DNA of 64,000 bases from Elusimicrobia bacterium UBA5214 (GTDB taxonomy: Bacteria > Elusimicrobiota > UBA5214). Location: the NCBI GenBank assembly GCA_002412545.1, contig DHVG01000002.1:116598-180597 (forward strand), read 5' to 3'. The position numbers and the translations under genes are program-made. The notes beneath the pieces were generated by a model, which was given only the letters and a program-made list of their open reading frames with translations, was not told the DNA's origin and did not search any database. Positions 32,150-40,590 of the stretch are shown here, piece after piece; the stretch's first letter is position 1; each line of letters begins with the position of its first letter.

Positions 32150-32779
32150 ATGGGAACAAGAGCAAATTTTCTCAAAGTTGTATTGGTGACTACCATCGGT
32201 ATTGGTATTGGGTTATTCATTCCGCGTATTGCTGGAACTCATTGTGATACGCTTGATGGTCCGGTAGTAACGACCGCAAAGACGGCTTTAGAGAAGGGTG
32301 ATGTAACTCCGGTTCTCAAGTGGGTGAGTAAAGAATATGAAAATGAAATTCGTGACTTGTTTAAGAAGACACTGGCGGTAAGAGGTAAAAGTCCGGAAGC
32401 AAAAGAACTTGCCGATATGTATTTCTTTGAAACATTAGTACGGCTACATCGTGCTGGTGAAGGTGCACCTTACACTGGTCTTAAACCTGCTGGTGCCGTA
32501 GAACCTCCGGTAGCGGCAGCGGATAAAGCATTGGAGATGGGTAATGTTGATGGTTTAGTAAAAAATATAACCGACCATACTGCTGCGGCGATTCGTGAAC
32601 GGTTTAATCGTGTCATTGAAACAAAAAAACATATGGACGAAAGTGTTGAAGCAGGACGAGAATATGTAGAAGCATATATTGAGTTCACTCATTATGTAGA
32701 ACGACTCCATCTTACTGCCCACGGTGCCCCTGGACATCACGGTGAACCGGAAGGGAAAGAACCGGAACATAAACACTAA
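32150..32779 (+). CDS. DUF6448-type exported protein
   Basis: I take ATG 32150 (209 residues), since AGGAGG lies 8 nt upstream; the GTG at 32141 overlaps the ribosome site. A signal/anchor (FLKVVLVTTIGIGIGLFIPRI) is followed by HCDTLDGPVVTTAKTALEKGDVTPVLKWV, ADMYFFETLVRLHRAGEGAPYTGLKPAG and a second, similar helical unit (AAADKALEMGNVDGLVKNI). This matches the DUF6448 pattern as I recall it. The tail is histidine-rich (HGAPGHHGEPEGKEPEHKH). It directly precedes an octaheme cytochrome gene, so it may be a periplasmic accessory such as a metal or heme binder. Function unknown. Confidence 0.75.
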   Translation: MGTRANFLKVVLVTTIGIGIGLFIPRIAGTHCDTLDGPVVTTAKTALEKGDVTPVLKWVSKEYENEIRDLFKKTLAVRGKSPEAKELADMYFFETLVRLHRAGEGAPYTGLKPAGAVEPPVAAADKALEMGNVDGLVKNITDHTAAAIRERFNRVIETKKHMDESVEAGREYVEAYIEFTHYVERLHLTAHGAPGHHGEPEGKEPEHKH

Positions 32780-32820
32780 CCGTCTATAATAAGTATAACA
32801 CTAATGGAGGTGAAGTTCAG

Positions 32821-34077
32821 ATGCGAAGGTTTAATTTATGTGCAATTTTTATTGTAATGGTTAGTTTTATCTTCGTTTCCGGCGCATCAACACAAGAATG
32901 TGTTGATTGCCATAAAAAGGTCACCCCAAACATTGTCTCTGACTGGCAATTAAGCAAGCACGGTCAGATTGGGATTGGTTGTTCAATCTGTCACGGTAAC
33001 GAACATAAATCTGCAGAAGATGTAGCGAAGGCGAAAATTCCTCTACCCGAGACCTGCGCCACCTGTCACAAAACACGTTTTGAACAGTTTAAGGGAGGGA
33101 AACATGCTTTCGCTTGGGCAGCAATGAAAGCGATGCCTACTGCTCATTGGCAACCAATGGCACTAATGGAAGGGATGAAAGGTTGTGGTGGATGTCATAA
33201 GATTGGATTAAAAACCGAGGATGAAATTAAAGAGTTAAAAAAAACTGGTCCCGGGTTTGGTCTTGCTTCCTGTGATGCTTGTCATACTCGGCATACTTTC
33301 TCCATTGAAGAAGCTCGTCAGCCACAAGCCTGTGAAACCTGCCATATGGGTTTTGACCATCCACAATGGGAAATGTATTCCACTTCCAAACATGGTGTTC
33401 GCTACTTATTGAAACAAAATAAAGTACTTCCGGAGACAGTTGCTGCACCAACTTGTCAAACCTGTCATCTGCAGGAAGGTAATCATAAAGTCAAAACCGC
33501 TTGGGGATTCCTTGCGGTGCGCCTGCCGATGCCTGAGGATAAAGAATGGGCTTCTGACCGTGCAACTGTTCTTCAAGGGCTTGGTGTGCTTGACCCGGAA
33601 GGTAAACCAACTGCCCGGTTGGATATTGTTAAAGCAGCCGATGTTGCCCGGTTGACTCAAGAGGATTGGCAAAAAGAACGGGATAAGATGCTGAAAACCT
33701 GCAATCAATGTCATTCTCTCAACTTTGTGAAAGGGGAATTAGAAAAAGGTGACCGGATGATTAAAGAAGCGGACCGTTTGATGGCTGAGGCAATTCGCAT
33801 CGTTGCGGATTTATACAATGATGGTATACTTGCCAAACCGAAGAATTATGCTTACACATTTCCCGACTTGCTTACCTTCCACGATGCACCGACAGTGATT
33901 GAACAGAAACTTTTTGTGATGTATCTGGAACATCGGATGAGAACATTCCAGGGGACATTTCACGCTAATCCTGATTATGCATTATGGTATGGTTGGAGTG
34001 AAATGCAGCGTGACTTCACCGAGATTAAAACCATCGCTGAAGAACTGCGGACGAGAACAAAAGAAAAGAAAAAATGA
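32821..34077 (+). CDS. Octaheme c-type cytochrome, hydroxylamine oxidoreductase (HAO/ONR-like) family
   Basis: A 418-residue periplasmic cytochrome with a signal peptide and exactly eight CXXCH heme sites, starting near residues 27, 54, 79, 122, 151, 171, 212 and 297 (CVDCH, CSICH, CATCH, CGGCH, CDACH, CETCH, CQTCH, CNQCH). The HTRHTFSIEEARQPQACETCHMGFDHPQWEMYSTSKHG block is a family hallmark. The C-terminal helices (KPKNYAYTFPDLLTF, EHRMRTFQGTFHANPDYALWYGWSEM) match HAO-type folds. Family members oxidise hydroxylamine, or reduce hydroxylamine or nitrite. Without ammonia-oxidation genes here, reductive nitrogen chemistry is more likely, but the direction cannot be set from sequence. Confidence 0.88.
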   Translation: MRRFNLCAIFIVMVSFIFVSGASTQECVDCHKKVTPNIVSDWQLSKHGQIGIGCSICHGNEHKSAEDVAKAKIPLPETCATCHKTRFEQFKGGKHAFAWAAMKAMPTAHWQPMALMEGMKGCGGCHKIGLKTEDEIKELKKTGPGFGLASCDACHTRHTFSIEEARQPQACETCHMGFDHPQWEMYSTSKHGVRYLLKQNKVLPETVAAPTCQTCHLQEGNHKVKTAWGFLAVRLPMPEDKEWASDRATVLQGLGVLDPEGKPTARLDIVKAADVARLTQEDWQKERDKMLKTCNQCHSLNFVKGELEKGDRMIKEADRLMAEAIRIVADLYNDGILAKPKNYAYTFPDLLTFHDAPTVIEQKLFVMYLEHRMRTFQGTFHANPDYALWYGWSEMQRDFTEIKTIAEELRTRTKEKKK

Positions 34078-34097
34078 AACAATGAGGAGGTGGAGAA

Positions 34098-35219
34098 ATG
34101 GTAAATCCGCGCTATCAGAAACGTTTAGAAAGATGTGGTCATTTGATGAAAGAAACCGGACTGGATGTTATTCTGCTCAGTAAACCGGCTAATCTGTTTT
34201 ATCTTACCGGTGACGGTCGTCTCTGTGCCTACGCGATGGTTACGCAAGGAGGTAAAGTTGCTCTTGGTGTTCCGCAGACCGATGTGGAAGATGTCAAGCA
34301 GGTGGCACATTTTGACCATCTTGTTGGTTTTGAAGATGAGGTGGGGATGATACATTCTATTGCGCATTACTTTATGCATTTTAATATTAGTAAAGGTGTA
34401 TTGGGGCTGGAATATACTTTTCTCACTCAAGTAATGATGGGAATGTTTACCCATCCCCATGCCAAGCCGAAAGGGGTAACGGTCAAGGACTGTACCCATA
34501 TTATGTCTGAACTGCGTATAGTCAAGGATGCCGAGGAAATTGAAAATATCCAGAGAGCAGCAAAAGTGGCTGATGTGGGAATGGATGCGGCAGTAAAAGC
34601 GGTGAAACCAGGTCTCAGCGAAAGCCAAATTGCTGCCGAATCCGAGTATGCAATGCGGCAGAACGGTGCTGAAGGTTTTTGGCGAACTTATGTCTCCTCG
34701 GGTCCGCGGACAAATATTGCTCACGGGTTACCTACATTACGCAAACTGCAAAACGGTGATTTGGTAATGATTGATGTTCATCCAATTGTTAATGGTTACA
34801 GTGCGGATATGTGTCGGACAGTATGCGTGGGTAAACCAACGGTAGAGCAGCAAACCGCTTAAGATTTGTATTTAAAAGCACAACAGGCAACCATCAGCAA
34901 AATCAAAGCCGGGGTCAAGATAATGGAGCTTGAAGAGACATTGCACGGAGTGCTTAAAAACGCTGGACATAGTGAGCATATTTTCGGTCCACCGATTCAC
35001 GGTGTCGGTATAGAGTTTGAAGAAGCACCTTTACCACCTGGACATGCTTTTTTCCACGGTGAAAAAGAACCACCACCTTTAGAAACTAATGTAGTCATTT
35101 CGGTAGGTAATTGCGGCTTGTATACTGGTCCTTGGGGTGTGCGCGTGGAAGACACGGTAGTTGTTGGTGCCGAGGGACCGGTTGTTCTCACCGGTTATCC
35201 ACGAAAATTGGGGAAATAG
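34098..35219 (+). pseudogene. M24-family (Xaa-Pro aminopeptidase-like) gene with in-frame stop
   Basis: The reading frame from ATG 34098 runs to TAA 34860-34862 and continues in the same frame to TAG 35217-35219, so this is one point nonsense change. The first part has a creatinase-like N-domain (LSKPANLFYLTGDGRLCAYA) and the first metal-binding region (MIDVHPIVNGYSADMCRT). The part after the stop has PPIHGVGIEFEEAP and VRVEDTVVV. The residue interrupted lies in EQQTA-stop-DLYLKAQQ, where relatives usually have an aromatic. The glutamate of the usual 'EPGLY' is absent (ISVGNCGLY), so the site was already unusual. Either a recent pseudogene, two re-initiated polypeptides (TTG 34866), or recoding. 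Confidence 0.75.
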
Positions 35220-35272
35220 GTGTGACCATTTCTCAAAAAGATAAAGAACTGCAGGCAGGACAACACCGTCCC

Positions 35273-36394
35273 TCAGTAGAATTTGTTAACAACGAATTTA
35301 GCAATTCGACAGGCAGCATCAGGGAGAGAAAACTTTTTTACACGATTTTGTAATTCCTTAATTTTTTCCGGTGAATTAACCAGTTTGACAATCAAAGAGA
35401 CAATTTTATCCGGTTCGGTCTCCACATAACCAAGTTCATGTTTCTTAATTAGTTCCGCATTACCTTCTTCCTGCCCGGGAGTAATATGGGTAATGATTAT
35501 CGGTTTACCAGCAGCAAGACATTCGGTTACAATTGCTCCTCCAGCTTTAGTTACCACTAAATCCGCTGCCCGTAAGTAATTAGCCATATTATCTACCCAG
35601 GAGAAAATGCGTGTTGACGGGAAATATTTTCTTTTGCTTAATTCTTGGTAAACATTCTCATACTTGCCGCAGATTACCATAATCTGTCCAGGTAGACCTA
35701 CATAATTGCTTAACTTCTTAATTACTGCAAGCAATTTTTCTATTTTTCCTAAACCAAGGGTGAAAAGGATAGTCGGCACTTCCGAGTTTAATCCTAAATC
35801 GTTAAGGAATTTGTTCCGATTGAAAGGTTCACCAAGTTCAGGATTTACTGGGAAACCAAAGACCTTGATTTTTTCCGGATTAACCCCTTGGTTTATAATT
35901 ACTTCGGCAGTATCTTGGTTCGGAACAAAATAGTAATTGACTAATTCACTTAGCCACGAATAGTGTATAGAAATTGAGTCAGTAATTACCATTAAATATT
36001 TTATTTTTTGGTTAAACTTTTCGTTATATACTTCAAGGATATAATTCCAGTAAGGATGAGTAGAAATAAGCAGGTCCGGTCTCTTTTCGTTGAAAAGTTG
36101 GTAAAATGGTTTATAAAAAGGTTCAGTAAAAATGTTCATAATCCGGAATATCTGTTTACAGTTGGTAAGACGGTAGGTTAAGTCCCAGAGGGAAGGACAA
36201 TATTCAACACTTTTTTCGTAGTAGTTACGGGCAAAATTGGTAATTAAAGGATTACCAATTTTTACTAAATCAAGCACCTCAGTTTCTACTTCTTCCGGGT
36301 ATCCGCCGATTTGGCGGATTGCTTCATTGAGATAACGTGCGGCAGTTAGATGTCCTGAACCATAACTTGCGGTTAAAATGAGGATTTTTTTCAT
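35273..36394 (-). CDS. Glycosyltransferase of the MGDG synthase/UgtP-like (GT28) family
   Basis: I take the ATG at 36394 (373 residues, MKKILILTASYGSGHLTAARYL); the longer frame adds only micro-repeat translation overlapping argS. GASYGSGH-type donor-site motif at the N-terminus, TDSISIHYSWL, and VTKAGGAIVTECLAAGKPIIIT...GQEEGNAELI near the C-terminus are the family hallmarks for UDP-sugar binding. Enzymes of this type add galactose or glucose to diacylglycerol at the membrane face. The acceptor here is inferred from family only. Confidence 0.85.
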   Translation of the reverse strand: MKKILILTASYGSGHLTAARYLNEAIRQIGGYPEEVETEVLDLVKIGNPLITNFARNYYEKSVEYCPSLWDLTYRLTNCKQIFRIMNIFTEPFYKPFYQLFNEKRPDLLISTHPYWNYILEVYNEKFNQKIKYLMVITDSISIHYSWLSELVNYYFVPNQDTAEVIINQGVNPEKIKVFGFPVNPELGEPFNRNKFLNDLGLNSEVPTILFTLGLGKIEKLLAVIKKLSNYVGLPGQIMVICGKYENVYQELSKRKYFPSTRIFSWVDNMANYLRAADLVVTKAGGAIVTECLAAGKPIIITHITPGQEEGNAELIKKHELGYVETEPDKIVSLIVKLVNSPEKIKELQNRVKKFSLPDAACRIAKFVVNKFY

Positions 36395-36410
36395 TTTGAA
36401 GTAATTCCTC

Positions 36411-36494
36411 TTAGCACTGATTACTACAGATAAAGACCCTGATGACCACGGATAAATCTGCGTAATCTGGTCTCTAATCTGTGTAATCTGCGTT
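36411..36494 (-). repeat. Degenerate tandem repeat (GATTACACAGATT-type unit)
   Basis: Variants of CTGATTACTACAGAT, CTGCGTAATCTGG and CTGTGTAATCTGCG fill the gap between argS and the glycosyltransferase gene. It is the same family as 9384, 22067 and 26931. Confidence 0.75.
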
Positions 36495-38207
36495 TTACAT
36501 TTTTTCCGGTGCAGAAACACCGATTAAGTCCAACCCGGTTCGGATAATTGTTCTTACTGCTTCTACTAAACTTAGCCGGGCTAAAGTCAAATTCCTATCT
36601 TCGGAAATTACCCGATATTTTTCGTAATAACGGTGGAACAAATTAGCCAACTCCAAGAGATAGACCGCTAAATTGTGCGGACTTAAATTTTCTGCACAAG
36701 TTACCAGAATATCCGGGAAAAAAGAAAGTTTTTTTATTAAGTCAAGTTCTGATTTTTCTTTCAATAGTTGATAGTTGATAGTTAATAGTTGATAGTTGAT
36801 TCCTTCTTTTTCTGCCTGACGGAAGATACTTACTGCACGCGTATGTGCGTATTGGATATAGTAGACCGGATTTTCCGGGGATTGTTTCTTTGCCAAGTCA
36901 AGGTCAAATTGTAATTGTGCTTCCGGTGAACGGGTAAGAAAGAAATAACGACAGGCATCTTTTCCTACCTCATCCAGTAATTGTCGCAGAGTAACAAATT
37001 CACCTGCCCGGGTAGACATTGCTACCGGTTGTCCTTCACGGATAAGACTTACCAACTGGTAAAGAATAATCTGTAACTGCTCCGGTTTGTAACCGAGGGC
37101 TTTTATTCCGGTTTTCATCCGGGCAATGTATCCGTGGTGGTCAGCTCCCCAGAGGTTGATTAGGCGGTCAAATTTTCGTTCCAATTTATCCCGGTGGTAG
37201 GCAAGGTCACCAGCTAAATAAGTTGGACGGCCGTCAGCACGAATCAGAACCCGGTCTTTCTCATCGTTCCCTAAGGTAGATTTGAACCATAAAGCATTGT
37301 CTTTTTCGTAGGCATATCCCTTCTCTTTCAGTTGAGAAATTGTCTCTTCCACTTTTTTCTTTTGGTAAAGGTCGGACTCGGTGGACCAAATATCAAATTT
37401 AATACTAAAATCTTCCAAATCTTTTTTGATGTCTTCAAGGTTTTCTTCCATAGCGATTTTGGAAAAATAACTTTCTGGTTTCTTTTCTATATCGGCTGGA
37501 GTAAGAACTCCTGCTCTTTCTTGACGGGCTATCTTTGTAGCCATTTCTATAATATCCTTTATATACTCCCCACGGTATGCAGCATTATTTAACCATTCTT
37601 CTTCTTCCGGTGTTAATTTCTTCTTAAATATGAATTCTTTTATTCTTAATTTTACCGTTTTACCTAAGTTTTCAATCTGGTTGCCGATATCATTGATATA
37701 ATACTCCCTTTTTACTTCCCAACCGAGAAAAGAAAAAATTCTGGCTAAAGAATCACCGATTGCTGCACCTCTGCCGTGTCCGACATGGAGCGGACCGGTA
37801 GGATTTGCCGAGACAAATTCAAAAAGTATTTTTTCTCTTTTACCTAAGTTTGTTTTTCCATAATTTTTTCCTTGTCCTAAAATTGTTTTTAATTCTTGAT
37901 AAACTCTTTCTGGAGCAAGAGAAAAATTGAGAAAAACCGGGGGCATAAATTCGACTTTAACGAACGGAGAAGAGGGAGTGATAAGTGAAGGGATAATTTT
38001 ATTGGTAATCTCCATAATCTCCACGGCTGGTTTATCTATCTCCTGACTAATAATTGAAACAATATTACATGACCCATCAGCAGAAATGTGTGCAGGTGGA
38101 ATTTCTACCGTAGGTTTTGGTAGTTTTCTATTCTCAGGAATAATTTTTTCTTTTTTTAGTTGTTCAATCAGCTGGTCAATAAAAGTATAAATTTCTTCTT
38201 TAATCAT
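36495..38207 (-). CDS. argS: Arginyl-tRNA synthetase
   Basis: A 570-residue class I synthetase that charges tRNA-Arg. The N-terminal additional domain is present. The HIGH-type signature is in SANPTGPLHVGHGRGAAIGDS, and PVAMSTRAGEFVTLRQLLDEVG takes the KMSK region, as in many ArgS. The C-terminal helical domain ends GLDLIGVSAPEKM. Near residue 480 a TAGTTGATAGTTAATAG tandem repeat (36765-36801) is translated in frame as INYQLLTINYQLL between EKEG and KEKSELDL, a loop of the anticodon-binding domain. Confidence 0.95.
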   Translation of the reverse strand: MIKEEIYTFIDQLIEQLKKEKIIPENRKLPKPTVEIPPAHISADGSCNIVSIISQEIDKPAVEIMEITNKIIPSLITPSSPFVKVEFMPPVFLNFSLAPERVYQELKTILGQGKNYGKTNLGKREKILFEFVSANPTGPLHVGHGRGAAIGDSLARIFSFLGWEVKREYYINDIGNQIENLGKTVKLRIKEFIFKKKLTPEEEEWLNNAAYRGEYIKDIIEMATKIARQERAGVLTPADIEKKPESYFSKIAMEENLEDIKKDLEDFSIKFDIWSTESDLYQKKKVEETISQLKEKGYAYEKDNALWFKSTLGNDEKDRVLIRADGRPTYLAGDLAYHRDKLERKFDRLINLWGADHHGYIARMKTGIKALGYKPEQLQIILYQLVSLIREGQPVAMSTRAGEFVTLRQLLDEVGKDACRYFFLTRSPEAQLQFDLDLAKKQSPENPVYYIQYAHTRAVSIFRQAEKEGINYQLLTINYQLLKEKSELDLIKKLSFFPDILVTCAENLSPHNLAVYLLELANLFHRYYEKYRVISEDRNLTLARLSLVEAVRTIIRTGLDLIGVSAPEKM

Positions 38208-38233
38208 TTCTTATACACGAATAAACACGAATT

Positions 38234-38647
38234 TTACTTTTCTCGCGAATATTTGCGAATTGTTTTCTTTTTTGCGATTTGGCGTTTCTTGATGCGTTTT
38301 TGCGTTGTTTCCCAAGAGACCATTTTCGCTCCCTTCCAGAATTTTTCTAAATTGTAGAAATTACGTATCTCGGGCAGGAAAAGATGAACAATCAATCCAC
38401 CGTAATCTAAAACTTGCCAGGAAGAGGACGAAACGCCATCTTCACGGAGAGGAGAAATATTTTCTTTACTTAAATTTTCGTTTAAAGTTTCTCTTAAAGT
38501 CGTTAAATGCAAGGAAGAAGTAGCATTAGCGAGAAAAAAATAGTCAGTAAGGAAAGTCAACTTACGGACATCAAGGATAACTATTTTTTCTGCTTTTTCT
38601 GCCCGAAGCAATAAAGCAATTTTTTTTGCTAATTGACGGAAATTCAC
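38234..38647 (-). CDS. rsfS: Ribosomal silencing factor RsfS
   Basis: A 137-residue protein starting at GTG 38647, with GGGAGGTG about 8 nt upstream. It matches RsfS/Iojap: KKIALLLRAEKAEKIVILDVRKLTFLTDYFFLANA, SSWQVLDYGGLIVHLFLPEIRNFYNLEKFW. RsfS binds ribosomal protein uL14 and blocks subunit joining when nutrients are short. The C-terminal basic tail (KRIKKRQIAKKKTIRKYSREK) is a micro-repeat-rich extension. It follows nadD and the LCP gene; the nadD-rsfS linkage is common in bacteria. Confidence 0.92.
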   Translation of the reverse strand: MNFRQLAKKIALLLRAEKAEKIVILDVRKLTFLTDYFFLANATSSLHLTTLRETLNENLSKENISPLREDGVSSSSWQVLDYGGLIVHLFLPEIRNFYNLEKFWKGAKMVSWETTQKRIKKRQIAKKKTIRKYSREK

Positions 38648-38672
38648 GAGATATCAATCACCTCCCTGATGA

Positions 38673-39917
38673 CTACTTAAGAATTTTTTTATCTTTTAAA
38701 CAATCTTCACCAAGAATAATAGTTACATCAACCATCCTTTCCGGTTCAATATTACTAATTAAATCGTTACCCGGAAAGATACTTTTTACCTTTTCGGTTT
38801 TTTTTAAATCACCAGTCCGGTCAATAATCAGGGTAGATTGCTTTTTCTCCCCATAATTACCCCATTTAATTACATCTACCCCCTGGCGCCGTAAAAAACG
38901 GGTCATCCGGAGAGCTAATCCTTGTTGTTCAGTAGCATTCCATACTTCAGCAGTTACGGTAGGTAAAACTGTCTCTTCAGTTGAAATTTTTTCTTCCGGT
39001 TTTATTTCCTCTAATCTGCTCACTGAAAGCAATTCAGTTACCGGACCGATTTTTCCTTTATCGGGTATCCATAAATTAGAGTCGGGTCTTCCGGGAAGAT
39101 AAAGAATACGTAAATTATCCGGAGAGAAATTTTTTACTTCCGAAGATAAATTTAGCAAATCCCAGAATGATAGATTCGTCTGAATTTTTGCGACGGCTTC
39201 TTTCAGGAGTAAAGGTAACCTAAAAAAAAGTAAAGGATTCTTTATTTTAGCAAAGATACTGCGTAAAAACCGTTGTTGGCGGACAGTCCTTTCCGTATCA
39301 CCGCTTTCATCACGGTAACGGACATATTCCAGTGCCTTTTTGCCGTTGAGAATATATTCACCGGGCTCAAAATGGATATCCAACTTTCCCCAACTATCAT
39401 GATAATCCATAACTTTATCTATTTTGATTGGTATGCCACCGAGTAAATTAACAATTTTGACAAATGATGAATAGTCTAACTGGCAATAATAAGGGATAAC
39501 AATTTGCTTTTCTTCCGAAGAAAGGAATTCTTCAATTACTTTTTTGAAAGAAGCGGGAGCTTGCGAGTTCCCTTCCTGACGACAATAATAAGCATAAATT
39601 TCGTTAATTCTCTTATTTCTGAAGTAGTTACCTCTTGGTACCGTAGATTCAATTCTTGTATCCCGCGGGATGAAAAGTAAATTAAGAGATTTTTCTTTGG
39701 GTAAGTAACTAAAGACAATAATCGTATCCGCATGTTTAGCGTAAGCAACTTCGTCACAACCGAGGAGTAAACCGTAGATAGTTTCATTTTTACTGATTGC
39801 TTTAGTAAGCGGACTGGTTAAGGAAAAATATAAAGAAAAAATAATCAGTAACAGGAAAATTGCAAAAATATAGTGTTCGGTCTGAAATTGGGAGAAAATT
39901 GTTTTATTTTTTTCCAT
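38673..39917 (-). CDS. LytR-CpsA-Psr (LCP) family protein with C-terminal LytR_C domain
   Basis: A 414-residue membrane-anchored protein with one N-terminal helix (IFAIFLLLIIFSLYF region). The LCP domain has LLLGCDE...HADTIIVFSYLP, the phosphate-binding IPRDTRI, RINEIYAYY and ALEYVRYRDESGDTERTVRQQ. Residues about 325-410 form a LytR_C/VanY-like module (EVWNATEQQGLALRMTRFLRRQGVDV). LCP enzymes transfer undecaprenyl-linked glycopolymers to peptidoglycan. It overlaps the nadD stop by 14 nt, and the nadD-LCP-rsfS order is a common cluster. Confidence 0.9.
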   Translation of the reverse strand: MEKNKTIFSQFQTEHYIFAIFLLLIIFSLYFSLTSPLTKAISKNETIYGLLLGCDEVAYAKHADTIIVFSYLPKEKSLNLLFIPRDTRIESTVPRGNYFRNKRINEIYAYYCRQEGNSQAPASFKKVIEEFLSSEEKQIVIPYYCQLDYSSFVKIVNLLGGIPIKIDKVMDYHDSWGKLDIHFEPGEYILNGKKALEYVRYRDESGDTERTVRQQRFLRSIFAKIKNPLLFFRLPLLLKEAVAKIQTNLSFWDLLNLSSEVKNFSPDNLRILYLPGRPDSNLWIPDKGKIGPVTELLSVSRLEEIKPEEKISTEETVLPTVTAEVWNATEQQGLALRMTRFLRRQGVDVIKWGNYGEKKQSTLIIDRTGDLKKTEKVKSIFPGNDLISNIEPERMVDVTIILGEDCLKDKKILK

Positions 39918-40488
39918 AGAGCCGATTTTGGTAAATATATTCTTCTACATTCCCAGGGACAAAATATTTTATACTTTTCCCTTCACCGATATATTCTCTA
40001 AGTTCTTTACTGGAAATATCTAAACCAAGAAGGGGGAAAACAGTGACCTTTTTAAGGATTTCCTTTTTTACTTTCTCAGTTGGAACTCCCGGGCGCATAC
40101 CGACAATGAATGAACATAATTCTAATATTTTTGTTCCTTTTTCCCAAGTATCAATTTCAAGCAGTGTATCCGAACCAATAAGAAAAAAAAGTTCATCTTT
40201 TGGGTATTTTCGTTTAAAAAAGTTTATTGTTTTGTAAGTGTAAGATTTACCTTTACTCTTTAATTCAAATGGGGAAAGAGAAAAGTATTTATTGTTTTGA
40301 ATCGCCAGTTTTACCATCTGGTAGCGGTCTTCTGCTGGAGCAAGGTCAGAAACTTTATGTGGCGGCTTACCCGCAGGAATAAAAATAACCTGGTCTAAAT
40401 TGAGGTATTCTCTTGAGGTTTCGGCTAGAATCAAATGTCCGTAATGAATTGGGTTAAAACAACCACCGAATAATGCAATTTTCATCAT
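39904..40488 (-). CDS. nadD: Nicotinate-nucleotide adenylyltransferase
   Basis: A 194-residue enzyme that adenylylates nicotinate mononucleotide in NAD synthesis. Motifs are complete: FGGCFNPIHYGHLILAE with the (H/T)XGH signature, VIFIPAGKPPHK, FLIGSDTLLEIDTWE and GLDISSKELREYI. It starts with two ATG codons in a row; either may serve. It is first in a unit with the LCP and rsfS genes. Confidence 0.95.
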   Translation of the reverse strand: MMKIALFGGCFNPIHYGHLILAETSREYLNLDQVIFIPAGKPPHKVSDLAPAEDRYQMVKLAIQNNKYFSLSPFELKSKGKSYTYKTINFFKRKYPKDELFFLIGSDTLLEIDTWEKGTKILELCSFIVGMRPGVPTEKVKKEILKKVTVFPLLGLDISSKELREYIGEGKSIKYFVPGNVEEYIYQNRLYGKK

Positions 40489-40493
40489 TCCGT

Positions 40494-40586
40494 TATTTCC
40501 GTTGAGTCCGTTTTGACCGTTTAGTCGGTTATTTCCGTTGAGACCGTTGAACGGGCTGAACGGACTAAACGGATTAAACGGACTTA
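40494..40586 (-). repeat. Degenerate tandem repeat (AACGGACT-type unit)
   Basis: The gap between proA and nadD is made of AACGGACT, AACGGTC, AACGGAAAT and AACGGGCT variants. A frame through it reads NGLNGLNGLNGLN, a low-complexity artefact. Same family as 5135-5198 and the fumarase insertion. Confidence 0.85.
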
Positions 40587-40590
40587 ACGC

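Noticed and set aside
34125..34724. 199-codon minus-strand ORF opposite the M24 gene
   Set aside because: Shadow of the real plus-strand gene; no ribosome site, composition unlike a protein, and the plus strand gives clear family motifs.
36395..36520. Longer N-terminus for the glycosyltransferase
   Set aside because: The extra residues come from a GATTACACAGATT-type repeat that overlaps argS; the family start motif begins at ATG 36394.
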